64,000 nucleotides of DNA from Bromus sterilis (lineage: Eukaryota > Streptophyta > Magnoliopsida > Poales > Poaceae): contig OX465598.1 in assembly GCA_950022295.1 (NCBI GenBank), forward strand, positions 170,456,001-170,520,000. Reading direction: 5' to 3'. Shown here piece by piece: positions 46,613-58,746 of this stretch. Each line of letters begins with the position of its first letter. Position 1 is the stretch's first letter. A model generated the notes under the pieces. It was not told the origin of the DNA and did not search any database. It saw only the letters and a list, made by a program, of their open reading frames with translations. The position numbers and the translations under genes are program-made.

Positions 46613-49600
46613 TGTAACAACCCAGTTTTCACAAAAATTAAAATTTTTGTTTTCGGTGTGAATTGTTTGATTGTCTGATTTGTTTGCGGTGTTTGCATCC
46701 CCGATTTACCGATCGGCGATTATTTTCCCCCATCTTATCTCGTACTGGACGGAGACCGACCCTTTCCACCCTGACACATGACCTTTGCGACACCGGGTTT
46801 CACCCGATCACCGTCGCGAAAACCGCACGAGTCCAGCCGTAGCCAACGGAACGAAAAACCCCTTTAATAATTAAACGGGATATTTTTATAGCGTGCCGGA
46901 AAGTGTTCTCGGAACGGTTCCAACGCGAGGTGAATGCCTCCGGCTCGACGTGCTGATCGCGCAGTTCGAAGTTTTACCCGAATCGGAGGTACTGCGGACC
47001 CCCGGCTGTCAGAAACGTGAGCACCGCGTGTGCGAGAGAAAAACCGGGGATGTTTTTGCAAACTGCCAGCCACCGGGGCTATATAAAGATCACCACTCCT
47101 CCACCCATTTCTAGGGTTTCCCTAGTCCAAATTTGCAGCCACCCCCCTGAGAATTGCCCAGATCTTCCCAATAAACCCCCAAATTCGCGAAACCCTAATA
47201 CCCAAGCATTTCAGCCGTTAGATCTCTGGATCGAGGCTCCGGATTGAGCCACGTCACCTCCTCCCTCCTCCAGCAGCCACCCACCGGATCCGGGACCCGC
47301 AGGGCCCTCCCGGCCCGCTCCGGCGCTGCCCGGAACCAATCTGGGCAGAGGAGCCCTGCGCACCCGAGCACCTCGCCGCCGGCGAGCCACGACACGCCGT
47401 TGCGCCGTGCACGCCCCGGCGAGCACCCACGACCACCCCGCGCCTCCATCTCCTCCTCTCACCCCTTCTCTGCCCCGCAGGCTCACCGGAGAGCCGCCTT
47501 CGCGCCATGGCGCCGCCGCCGAGCTTGCCCGAGCTTGAAGCCGCCGCCCAAGAAGCCGGCCGGCCACACCAACGTCCGAATCTGGCCGGCGCGCCTCCGT
47601 TCCCGGCCGCCCCGCCGTGCGTCCTGCCGCCCCCTCGCCGGCGGAAAGGCCGCCACCGGCCACCGCGGCTCCGGCTCCGATACGATCTGGATCGGGAACA
47701 ACCGCACGCCCAGGTGGGCCACGCCCCAGCCCAGGCGGCCCATCTAGCCGAGCAGCCCAGGCCGGCCTCCAGGCCAGATGGGCCACGGCCCATGGTGAGC
47801 GCCCCCTGTTTTTTTCTTTTTCTTTTTTGTCTTTTTCCTGTTGGGCCCAGTAGCAGATTCGGCCCGTTTAGTTTTTTTTCTTCAGCTAGGTTTTTTTTAT
47901 TTAACTGCAGATTGTATTGTTTTTATTGCGGTGCCTGTATCTTATCACCGGTAGCTCCGATGGAGATGCTTTCTACATGAAAGTTGCTCCGTTTTGCGTG
48001 TAGATTATTAAAATGTTTCTTGTTGCCATGTTTGACTTTGTTTACATGATGTTTACCTGCTAATTACAACTGCTTTCCACTGTAACTGTAATTGCAATAA
48101 CTTTTTAACCGTTGCTCTGTTTAAAATGTTCTTTATATTTAACTTGACTAGAATTTCATGTAGATTATGTTTATGCTGCTCTTTCTTGCAAATAAAAATA
48201 ATAAAATATTTTTTGGGCAAAACAGTACCAAATTCTATTTTATCGTGGGGTCCGCAATAGTTTGCCATGTCTAGGATTTCACCCCACTTAAAATGACTAG
48301 CTTAGGTAGTTTATTTATGCTTCACCTCTCGTAATGTTTGTGTGCTATGCCATGCTTGAGTGAGATGCCATGTTAACAACCTTTGTTGATCACCTGTATC
48401 TAAAAAACTTGAACCACCGTAAATGTGCGGTATCGTCGTGTGTGACGAGTACTCCACTTAACCTGTTAGTAACTGCTCTCGACGGTAGGTGCGATGTCTC
48501 GTGTTGCCTTCTTGTTGATGCTTTCTCGTGTTTGCTTCGTAGTAATAGCTGCTTGCTCGTTGATTGATTTCCAGTGTTTATCGTCTTGTGTGCTTCCGCG
48601 GGTACCTCTCGGAGACGATGCGAGCGTGCGATCAACTACACCTTAGGAACCCGACTTATCAACAGGCAAGGACTATAAATTACTTATGATCCATTCTATT
48701 TCAACTAGCGGTTTGCATGCTAGTCTAGGTTAGGTTCGATGTCTGATCCTACCACATGTTTACAGCCTCTTTCAAACCTAAACAGCCATATCCCTTCCCA
48801 GCAAACCTTGTACTGCTATGTTACTATTGCACGTTGCTCAGCCCCTGCTTAGTATGCATGCTTAGGATGCTACCATGTTACCCTGTTACTCCTTGGGTTG
48901 GGATATCACATTTATTATTATTACTGTTATTGATGATATGATTATTATAATGTTGACTATATTCGACAAAGGATGGAAGGTCTAGGCTATCCCGCCCCGA
49001 CGCTTTGTTCCATTCGAGTCACCTAGGACCCGAGTTCCGGGTATTGGTTTTAAGACTGAGCGTGCCTAACCGCGTGTGGGATTTTATGGGGTCCCCTTTT
49101 CTTATCTACCTAGCTTCAAACATTTCCAGTGGTGGCCCAAGCTAATTTACCATTTGAAACCGTGTGTGTGCTGGTCGGCCGCCAGTTGTTTACAAACCAA
49201 CCTCGACCAGTGAGGACTTAGTTCCCTTGCTGGCCCACCTTGTCCGGCTGAGGACCCGGTGTCCCATGTGTGATTAACCGGCTATCCAAACCTGCGACAG
49301 GCGGTTGAGACCAAATCGAGAGCGCGACCGGCTCCTGAGATGGATGTCGACTCACCGGGGGCCACCCGGATTTGTTCGTTGTTAGTTAGAGGGACCTGTC
49401 GTTTCGGATCTCTTGGAACTAAATCATAAAATGGTTTCCTGTGATGGGTAGCAACTGAGAGAGATAAAAGTGCGTGCGGAGCCTCGTAATGGGCAGTTGG
49501 TACACCCCTGCAGGGTTAAATATTTTCGAGAAGCCGTGTCCACGGTTATGGACGACTTGAGACTTACTCCTTGTTCATAGACAACAACAACTGAGATATT

Positions 49601-50319
49601 CTTAATACAACTTGATCAACGTGTGTGTGTGCCTTGACTGCTTCTTCTTTGTCGGGATACAAAGAGGAGGACAAGGATAGGATAGGTGTTATGTTTGCGT
49701 AAGTAGTTGATAGCAGACTTGTTGGAGGTGATTCCTCATCGAATGCTTGGCTTCTTATCTCACTCTCTAGATCGTTAGCCACCTCATAATGCTAGTGCGG
49801 CAGCAACCTCACCACTTACCCCTTCCTTACCGTAAACTACTAGTTGTCCTAGAATGACCAGTGATGAAGTCCTTGCTGGGTAAGATGGCCACTACAGTTG
49901 GATACTGAGTACTTCTGTACTCATGATACTACCCCCAAACTCTTTTCAGGGTTCTGAATAGACAACAGGTATGGTGATCGACGTTTCACGTGGAGACTCG
50001 ACGACGACTAGTTAGACGGATCCCGGCGGAGGGCCTGGACCCGTGTGGTTATGGGGATCGATGTTTTTCTTTTTCCACTAGGCATTTGATTGTAGTCTGT
50101 ACTCAGACATGTATCTTCCGCTGTTGTATTGTATTTAAGGCAGTTGTATGCCGATTGTATGAGATGTTGTATCCTTGTATCTGTAATGTTGTGATATCAT
50201 GTTGGAAATCCGGGGCATATGACTTCGTCATGTGTCGCGGTGTGACCGATATGTGCTTTGTCCCCGGATCTGGATGGAAACATCTAGATTTGCAACAGTA
50301 CCGCTTATCGGGCCTTACA
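46613..50319 (+). repeat. Family C solo LTR (copy C3)
   Basis: 3707 bases, TGTAACAACCC...GGGCCTTACA, flanked by a perfect atacg duplication (46608-46612 and 50320-50324). No internal domain, so it is a solo LTR. TATA box at 47080-47088; GC-rich block 47240-47790; GGTGAGC at 47794-47800. This is the cleanest reference for family C in the window. Confidence 0.95.
47080..47088 (+). promoter_or_regulatory. TATA box in LTR C3
   Basis: TATATAAAG, conserved with C2, about 470 bases into the LTR. Confidence 0.6.
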
Positions 50320-51540
50320 ATACGTCCCAAACATATCGATAATTTATGCTCGTTCTGTGCATGTTTTGTGTGATATTGCTATGATCTAGATACACTTTCA
50401 TACACTTTTGATCATATTTGGACTAACTTATTAACTCGGTGCCCCCTTTGGCTCCTATTTATTCTCCCATCGCGAAAACCCTGATTCCAGACCCCTTTTC
50501 TCCAGAAGCAATCCCGATCTCCGCCGCCATCGCCGACAAGCTTCGGGGAACCAGAATCCCTGTGCTGGCACCCTGCCGGGACGGGGAAGTGTCCCCGGAT
50601 TCATTTCCATCGTCGTTGCTTCCTCCCTACATGATGCGGGAGTAGTCCCTCCTCGGGGCTGAGGTTTCTACCAGTAGCTATGTATTCTTCCCTCTCTCCC
50701 ATGATTTGATCTTCGTTGTGATCATAGGCTATGCTAATCTAGGGTGATCCCATGATATTTCCCCTTCCTCTATGTATTGGATTGATGTACTCACTTGATG
50801 TTATCTAGTATAATCCCCGAGACAATGGTGACAGCGGTCTATTGGACATGGGTTAGAAGAATATTATCATGAGTGATTTCCTCTTTTGTGTGTTGATTGA
50901 AGATTGAGAGTCTCTTGGTGCTTGTCTTTGACTATCCTTGAGATATGTTGTGGTGATTGTGGTGCTCTCTTTGGATGGCCGTGGCGACATTGGGAAATCC
51001 ATAGATTGAGAACCACGAACTCTGAGGTGTACTTTTGTAGCCCTACATAATTCTCGTCCTCTCTTGACCACAAAGGAATGACCTCCGAGTACGTCTCCAT
51101 TGCATGTTTTATGGGAAATATCATGTGATTAGACTATGTTAATGTTGTTGGGAGTTTCCACTAGTGAAAGTATAAAGCCTAGGCCTTGTTTCCACCATTG
51201 TTACATCGTTTGTGCTCACTTTGTCACAGGTTTGCTTGCATCACTTTTTATTACAGATTTATATTACCTTGCTTTGCCGCACCTATCACTCTTATTTTAC
51301 CATCTCTTCGGCGAACTAGTGCACCTATACAACTCCTAGTTGCATTAGGTGTGTTGGGGACACAAGAGACTTCTTGTATCTTATTGCAGGGTTGCTTGAG
51401 AGAGACCATCTTCAACCTCTACTTCCCTGAGTTCGATAAACCTTTGGTCATCCACTTGAGAGAAATTGCTGATGTCCTACAAACCTCTGCTCTTGGAGGC
51501 CCAACATAGTCTACAAGAATAGAAGCGTGTGTAGACATCA

Positions 51541-52189
51541 CCGCTTCACGTCGGGTGGCGTCGGCCCGTGGTGCCCTTCGGTAGCATGTCGGCTGGAAAC
51601 TGGCTGGGAGATCGTGTCCCGTCGACATCGGGGTCCCTCAGCCCTCACAGGTTTGCCGTCCCCTCCCTCTTCTGCGCCTGCCTCGCCTACCGTGCCCTCT
51701 TGGGATGTGTGGTATGGTCGCTCCGGGGATGTGTGTTGGGCGGAGCTCATCGTCGGGGACGTGCGGCGTCCGGCAGCGGCGGTGGTAACCCTAACCCTAC
51801 CTGAGACAGAAACATTGATCCCTCCTTTGGGCCCTCCATGGCTTGTGGGCCGGGAGTGGGTGCTGGTGGTCCTATTCCGTTGGGCTGTGAACGCGAGCCT
51901 TTTTCTTTTTTCGAGTCAGATTTCCCGTCCTTGCTGGGCCGACCTCTTACATCCCCCCTCCCCTCACTTGGCCCAGTTGCGCCCCCCCCTGACCGGCGGC
52001 CCTGTTGCCCTAGGGTATATATGGATCCATCGCGGCTCCCGGGATCTCTCGCTAGGGTTTCCCGCATCTCCTAGGGACGTGCGGCGGGGACTCTTCTCCC
52101 CGTCCCCCTTCGTCGCTTCTCGCCCCAGATTCATCAAGCTCGTGCCACCTCCTGTGCTTCCCCTCCCCCATCCTTTCTCTGTGGTCGCC
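51541..52189 (+). other. LINE1 5' untranslated region
   Basis: GC-rich sequence before the ORF1 start at 52190. Overlapping frames on both strands reflect composition. A tatatatgg sequence occurs near 52016. No gene is supported here. Confidence 0.5.
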
Positions 52190-54287
52190 ATGGATGGATC
52201 CCGCCCTTCCTCCGCCGCGCCCTCCCCGCGCTCGTCCGCCGGTGATGGGGCGGAGCTTGAGTCTTCCCTCCGCGCCCGCCTCGAATGAGAAAAGGCGGCC
52301 GAGACTGCGGTGGGGGGTGTTGGCTCGGGAGCCCCGGAGGGCTCCAGCCAGATCTCACCCTCAGCGGCCCCGGTTGATCCTTGGGACAAGGCGACGGCGG
52401 CTGCTCCTCCCACACCTGCTGCGGTTCTCTGTTCCGCTCCACCACCTCCCGGCCTAACTGTTGGCCGTCCACCCCCTCCCCATGGCGTTTTCGGCGGGGG
52501 TCGCGGGTACCATGGTGGTTGTGGCGGCGGCCGTGCCTCGGGTGGTGGCGGCGGACGTGCGCATGGAGGCGGTTCGTTCAGCTACAAGCACAAGTATGAT
52601 TCTCATGATGCTCCTGGCGGCTCTTAGGGCGGTGATGGCATCCTTCCTTCCCCGCCGACTTCTGATCAGCACCAAGGTCCACCTGCTCGCGCTCGCCCCT
52701 CCCAGGTCACTTTCTTTGCCTGTCATCGCACCGGTCATTTCCAAGTTGGCTGCAAGGTGCCCCCATTTTTTCTGATTTGCCGCGTGGAAGGCCACCTCAC
52801 GGTGGAGTGCAACAACCGCTCACCTCCCCCCACTCTTAAGTAGTTTGGTCTAGGCATACCCGGGGGTGGTTTCTTTGGCATGGTTGGCGGGGACCAGGTG
52901 GTTGTGGCCACCCACCCGCCCAAGAATGCGGCCATTATCTCTGTGCTCGAGGGGGATGTGTCCTTTCTTATGCTCTCTGAGGAAATGCGGGAATGGGGCG
53001 TGGAAAAATGGGATTGGCAGATTGAACAACTGTCGGAGTCGGAATTTGCCGTGGTTTTCCCCCTCTCTGGAGAGCTTGAGGATGATTTCCAGGAGTGCGA
53101 GCTTCACCCTGCCGCTTTTCCAAACTATCATCTCGGTCAAGGAAGCAGTGGAGGTTGATCGTTCTTTTGGCTCTCTGGTCGATGTTTGGGTCTTGGTGGA
53201 TGAGGTACCCGATGAGATGCGTAATGAGGCCGTTCTCATGGTTTTTGCTGAGCTGATTGGTCATCCCCGTTATGTTGGTCTGGCTTCCCTCCCGCGACGA
53301 GGGGTTGTACTCATGCTGATCAGCTTCCGCAATCCTTCCTTGGTTCGTCGCTTCGTCGAGTTCGTTCCTGTCCGCAAGGCATTCCGCATCAAAGTTCGGG
53401 TTGAGGGCGCTGCCCCCGTGTCGCAGTCCGGCCCGCCCCCTCCGCCATCTGACCACAAAGATGATGATCCATCCCGGACTGACAGTGTTGGTGGAGGCGC
53501 TTCTCTGTTCCCTGACGTCCATAATTTTTTCACCTCCAAGGGCCCCCATGCTGCCGGGAATCAGAATAAACATGCGGCGGCTGGTCCGAAGGCACCCCCA
53601 GGCTTTGAGGCCGTCGAGTCACCCGGGCTCATGCCGCCCAAGTCTCCTGCCTCGGCAGTCTGCTCTAACATTCCGCAACGCCCTTCTTCCCCCTCCCTGT
53701 CCGACATTTTCGATTCTCCTCCCAGGGAGGGGGCGGTGGACGTGCCTGTTGCCAAGAGGCCTCGGGGGACGGTGCGCAAGACTTCTGCTAGGGCCAAGGC
53801 ACGTGCGAAAGCGGAGGCATCTCAGATCTCTAGGGATGTCATATTTCGCTCCTTGGATGTGGACCTGGGCGCAGTCAGCCCTGGCTTGGACTCCCTTGCA
53901 TCTCCGTCTGGTTGTTCGTTCTCTATCAAGACTCCTCTCTCCACCGCCCGCAAGTCCCGGCGCACTGCTGACTCCGGCATCCCCATGAATGGTACGTCCC
54001 GTGTCTCTGCTCTTAAGCGCACGGTTCTCTCTGATTTTCCTGACGATCACTTTGTTCGGGTCGCTGGGGACTCGGGTATTTGTCTGAGCTCGTTTGATAA
54101 ACCCCCTGCTGAAATCCTGTCGATCCTCCGTGCTAAGGAGGTGGCCCAGGCCGCTTTGGCCCAAAAGAATCCCGAGCCTGTTGGGGCCGATGGTAACTTG
54201 GTCCTGGGTGGTAGAGGCCAGCCCGGGCCGTCGTCGTCACCTTCTTATGCACCCCTCGTAACCCGTGCCCGGCCCAATCCAAACTAA
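52190..54287 (+). pseudogene. LINE1 ORF1 (Gag-like RNA-binding protein)
   Basis: The ATG at 52190 starts a Pro/Ser/Ala-rich N-terminus. In-frame stops at 52286, 52625 and 52841. A Gly/His-rich stretch is followed by two zinc knuckles (about 52705-52820), both with Phe where the first Cys should be. A globular domain follows (SEFAVVFPLSGELEDDFQEC). Near 53100-53150 the frame shifts by one, and 380 residues continue through SLVDVWVLVDEVPDEMRNEA, a Pro-rich linker and a basic stretch (KARAKAEA) to the stop at 54285. It is the RNA-binding partner of ORF2 in the LINE particle. Confidence 0.75.
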
Positions 54288-54374
54288 GTAAACCATAATG
54301 ACCATAATGACTAAAGCTAAATCCTGTGCGGGACCTCGCAGATCGAGCCTCCGCATCAAAAACCTTTCTCATAA

Positions 54375-55241
54375 ATGAGATTTCTCTTTTGTAATATCCG
54401 TGGTTTTGGAGCTAGAGGGCGCCGAAACCAGCTACGGAATCTCCTCTCCTCCTACCCCTCCGATATCATGTGCCTACAAGAGACTAAGAAACAATCATTC
54501 ACCACTGCCTTGCTGGACTCGACGTGTGGAAGGGGACACTTAGTGTTGCATTGTATTCCTTCTGTTGGATCTGCGGGTAGCATTCTGGTGGGAGCTGATG
54601 CTGATCTTTTTGATATTCTAAACGTCGAACTCTCTAAATTTTTTGTTGTCCTGCTACTTAAAAATGTTGTTTCTGGTCTCATTTGGGAGATCGTTTGTGT
54701 CTACGGCCCGTCGGATCATTCCATATCTTCGAGCTTCCTTGAAAATCTCGCTATCAAGATGTATAATGTGAACCACCCGGTCCTGATGGGTGGGGATTTC
54801 AATCTCCTACGACACCCACGCGATAAATCCTCCCCCAACTTCAGCTGGGCTAGAGCTACGTATTTTAATAACTTCATTGTGCAAGATGCGCTCCATGAAC
54901 TAGACCGATCGGGGGCTAGATACACTTGGTCCAATAACAAAACCCTGTCGGTCTGGTCCGTCCTTGACTGTGTCTTCATGTGTAGACTTTGGGATGGAAT
55001 GTTCCCTCGTTCTTCGCTGCTTGAGGTACTGCACATTGGTTCTGACCATACCCCCCTCATCATGGATACTGCCCTGGTGGTGCCCTTAGCTCGTACCCGT
55101 TTCCGTTTTGATTCCTCTTGGCCGATGCAGGAGGGCTTCATCCCTATGGTTTCGACCAACATCACTGCGCTCCTCTCCTCTGGTCACAGATCCTTCGGGC
55201 CTCTTGATGATTGGAGGCATTGTGCACAGGGGTTAAGATAA
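54375..55241 (+). pseudogene. LINE1 ORF2, AP-like endonuclease
   Basis: ORF2 starts 88 bases after ORF1. The endonuclease/exonuclease/phosphatase fold is clear: FCNIRGFGARGRRNQL (Asn), CLQETKKQ (catalytic Glu), VYGPS, MGGDFNLL (Asp/Asn), and GSDHTPLI (Asp/His). It would nick the target for primed reverse transcription. A TAA at 55239 ends this part, and the same protein resumes at about 55257. Confidence 0.85.
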
Positions 55242-57077
55242 TTCCTTCGGGATTGGGTGGCTAACAAATCGGCCTTGAACCGCATGGCTAAAGATACCCT
55301 CTTGAATGACATCCGGTTGCTAGATAATTTGGCCGATTCGGCTGGACTTGAGAACGCCGGATGGGCTAAACGGTATGATCTTGAAAATGACCTGATCAAC
55401 CTGCATTTGGTGGAGAAGGAATTATGGAAACAGAGAGGAAGGATTTCCTGGACTTTGAAAGGGGACTCTCTCATGGCCTACTTCATGGCCATTGCTAGTG
55501 GCAGGCGGCGGTGATGCTTTATTGGTCGCCTGTGGATTAATGGAGCCCTTGTAGAGGACCCCGCGGCTATAATGAATCACGTGCATGAATTCTTCTCGAC
55601 CCTTCTCGCCGCTATACCTCCCCCCCTCATTTCCCTTGCCACATCTCTTTGGCCTGCCTTTAGATTCGTCTCGGCTTCGAATAACAGGGACCTCATGCTT
55701 CCCCTTTCGGCCGACGAAATTGAGGCTGCGGTGTTTGCGTCAAAATCTAATTCTGCTCCGGGACCTGACGGGTTCTCCATACCCTTCTTAAAATTCTGGC
55801 CCGTTCTCAAACCCTTAGTTATGGCCATCATCCAAGGTTTTTGCCTAGGTACGGTTGATATCTCCCGCCTCAATTATGATTTCCTAACCCTCATCACCAA
55901 GGTCAAAGGGGCTAACTCGGTGAAGCTATTCCGACCCATTGCACTGATTAACAATTTTCCAAAGTTCCCTGCAAAGGCCTTCGCGACCCGTTTGTCCCCC
56001 ATCGCTCATTCGGTTATTAGCCCGATGCAGTCGGATTTTATTAAGGGAAGGTTTATTCTTGATGGCATCCTCTCCCTACACGAAATTATCCATGACATCA
56101 AACGTTCTCATACCAATGAAGTGATTCTCAAACTTGATTTTTAAAAAGCATACGACTCGGTCAGTTGGACGTTCTTGAGAGATGTCTTGGTGGCAAAACG
56201 TTTCGAGGGCGCTTATATCCAACGGGTTATGTAGTTGGTTTGTGTTCGCCACACGGCGGTGGCCGTCAATGGTGCGGTGGGCCCTTACGTTTCTAATGGT
56301 CGTGGCCTGAGGCAGTGAGACCCTCTCTTACCCCTCCTCTTTAACTTCGTGGTTGATGCCTTCTCTGAAATTCTTCATCGTGCGTCTGTTAGTGGGCATG
56401 TTCTTCCGGTTGCCTGTAATCTTATCCCGAATGGCGTCACGCACCTGCAATACGCGGCTGACACGATCATTATGGTCCAGAATTCGGAGCTGTGTCTGAC
56501 TAACCTCAATTTCTTGCTCCTTTGTTTTGAAATGATGTCAGGTCATAAAATTAATTTATATAAAAGTGAGATCCTGGTGCTGGGGGAACGGAGGAGGATC
56601 AGACTAGAACCACAACGTTGATGAACTGTGCTCTTGGCACTTTCCCGTTCAAGTATCTGGGTATCCCCGTCTCCGCCCATCATATCTCCGCCAAAGATCT
56701 CGCGCATGTCCCGTTGAAAGTGGGTAATCGGTTCATGCCTTGGCGTGGCCATCACCATTCACAAGCAGCCAAAGTTTGCCTGAGCAATTCGTGCCTTTCC
56801 TCTCTACCCACCTACTCTAGGGGTTTCTACCAATTCCCCGCAGTGACGCACGCTGCCATGGATAAGCATAGAAGCAATTTCTACTGGAACTCCTCCAATA
56901 ATAAGAGAAAATACCGTCTGGTCCGCTGGAAACTGATTTGCAAGCCAAAGGCCTGTGAAGGGTTGGGCATTCTTGATACGGCTATTATGAATACTTTCTT
57001 GATCGTCAAATGGTGGTGGAAAATTTTCGCCCCTGATCATTGGACGTTGTGGCTTCACCTCCTCCAAGCCAAATATT
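55242..57077 (+). pseudogene. LINE1 ORF2, reverse transcriptase
   Basis: Linker (to about 55514) then polymerase: SAPGPDGFSIPFLK, FRPIALINNFPKF, QSDFIKGRFILDG, and ILKLDF followed by a stop and KAYDSVSW. Stops lie at 55512, 56142, about 56232 and about 56318; those at 56142, 56232 and 56318 are each explained by a single base change. The active-site box reads YAAD (LQYAADTIIM, about 56448-56477) in place of Y-x-D-D. A frameshift near 56610 leads to FPFKYLGIPVSAHHI and further sequence to 57077, where copia inserts. Confidence 0.85.
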
Positions 57078-58713
57078 TGAAGGGTTCGTAGCAAGGAAAA
57101 CAAAAAAAATTCCTACGCATAAACAACCAACAAGCCAAGATCTAATCTAGGAGATGTAAGCAACAAGTAGGATGTCATAGAAGAACTCACCCTTGAAGAC
57201 TTAAAATGTTACGAGATCAAATCTCATGGATGATGTAGTGGTTCACTTGCCGATCTCAAGATCGCGATGATGTACGCTGAGCGTCTCTGTGCTCAGTCAC
57301 ACGTACAGCTTGATGATGACCTCCGTTCCCTCGATCCAGCGGGGCAGCGGAAGTAGAGGATCCCCGGAAATCCAGAAGCACAACAACGTGATGCGGTGAA
57401 GAATCCCACGGTCAGGGCTTCGCCAAGCGGAAGACCATGGTATGGAGCAGCGGGTGGAGAGGAAGGGAGGTGAGGCAAGTGTATGGGAGGGGAAGCCCTC
57501 ACCCTCCTTTTATAGGGGAGGAGTGGGCAGCCCAAGAGGGGGGTGCGGCCAACTCATGGTGCCTCCACCTCTTCCCCTCTTGATGTGAGTGGAAGCCACA
57601 CTCACACCCACCCATGCTCCCTTAATTGTCCACTTGGAAAATCCAAAGGTTTTCTTTAATAAATAAATAAAACATTTCTATTTCTTTATTTAATATTTGT
57701 TAATCCTATTAACAAACATTTGCACATTGCACCTCGAATCATTTGTTAATTGTATTAACAACCATCCGACAAAAACCCCTTGAACTATTTCAATTTTACC
57801 CGAAACAATTTCGGTGCTGTCCAAAACATTCTTCAATATTACTTATCCTCTCAAAATGCATCATCAAACCTTAAGTGTGTCACCCTACGGTTCGCGAATA
57901 ATACAGACATGATTAAGACACCTCTCCGATCAATAATCAACAGCGAGATCTGGAGATCCGTGATGACTCCTATATATTCAACGATGAATCTTGTGATCGT
58001 GTGAACCATCAACGTCGTAACTAATTCCCTTTGTCTCGCGATATTTTACTTGTCCGAGATCCGATCATCGGTATCAACCATACCTTGTTCGATCTCGTTT
58101 CCGACAAGTACTCTTTTACTCGTTCTGTGATATGACATTCTTGTGACCTAGTCACGTGCTTGCAAGCGGTGTCAATGTGATATCACCGAGAGGGCCCAGA
58201 GTATATCTCTCCGTCATTTTGGATGGACAAATCCCATTCTTGATCCATGAGCCTCAACTAATACTTTCCGAATACCTAACACCACCTTTATAGTCACCCT
58301 GTTACGGTGTGACGTTTGATGTCATTAAAGTATTCTTTCGTTATTAGTGATTGACATGATCTCATGGTCTAAGGAACAAGATTACTTCGAATGCAAGATA
58401 TAACAATATAAACTAAATGACTTTATCGTATTGTTATACTTAGTTTGGGTATATATTCATCACATCATTCTCCTAATGATATGATCCCGTTATTAACAAC
58501 ATCAAATGTTCATGATCAGGAAACCTTGATCATCTGTTAATCGACGAGCTAGTTAAAAGAGAGGCTTTACTAGGAACCATTGTTTGTTTATTAAACACAC
58601 ATGTATCAATGTTTCCGGTTAATACAATTCTAGCATGAGAAATAAACATTTATCATAAACAAGGAATAATATAATAAACACTTTATTATTGCCTCTCGGG
58701 CATATTCCCTTCA
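57078..58713 (-). repeat. 3' LTR of copia element
   Basis: 1636 bases. On the plus strand it begins tgaagggttcgtag and ends catattcccttca. The identical start appears at 63915. A TATAAAAG box lies on the minus strand at 57507-57514. The five bases before it (atatt) should recur after the other LTR. No gene within. Confidence 0.93.
57507..57514 (-). promoter_or_regulatory. TATA box in copia LTR
   Basis: TATAAAAG on the minus strand, followed by purine-rich leader sequence. Confidence 0.6.
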
Positions 58714-58726
58714 GTCTCCCACTTGC
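58714..58726 (-). promoter_or_regulatory. Polypurine tract of copia element
   Basis: Minus strand reads gcaagtgggagac immediately before the 3' LTR. Confidence 0.65.
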
Positions 58727-58746
58727 ACTAGGGGCAATAATCTATA

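Larger units (their letters stand above)
27117..51540 (+). mobile_element. Family A element A2 (Athila/Sabrina-like), heavily nested
   Basis: LTRs at 27117-28352 and 46606-51540 (about 1.23 kb without the C3 insertion) enclose an internal region at 28353-30765 and 43655-46605. Complete element B occupies the gap and is flanked by ttatt. The internal region encodes a decayed gag and a second long frame, with no protease, reverse transcriptase or integrase that I can recognise. That makes A2 a non-autonomous gypsy-type element; the family label is from memory of Triticeae elements and is inference. Confidence 0.8.
46606..51540 (+). repeat. 3' LTR of A2, interrupted by C3
   Basis: Starts tgatacg at 46606, is broken by C3, and resumes at 50320 with atacgtcccaaac, ending gtagacatca at 51540. 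Without the insertion it is about 1.22 kb, matching the 5' LTR. It is followed directly by LINE1 sequence. Confidence 0.9.
51541..57077 (+). mobile_element. LINE1, L1-type non-LTR element, interrupted by copia
   Basis: GC-rich 5' region, ORF1 with two zinc knuckles, an 88-base spacer, and ORF2 with endonuclease then reverse transcriptase, all on the plus strand. It is interrupted at 57077 by the copia LTR; its remainder should lie past the window end. The left end touches the A2 LTR, so the true 5' end may be missing. It is broken by substitution stops and a few frameshifts. Confidence 0.85.

Noticed and set aside
47195..47980. Frames of 157-191 codons in C3
   Set aside because: LTR sequence; sense and antisense frames are equally long and share no domain.
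51527..52288. 254-codon frame starting at 51527
   Set aside because: It begins inside the A2 LTR and crosses the element border; only the part from 52190 on is plausible LINE1 ORF1.
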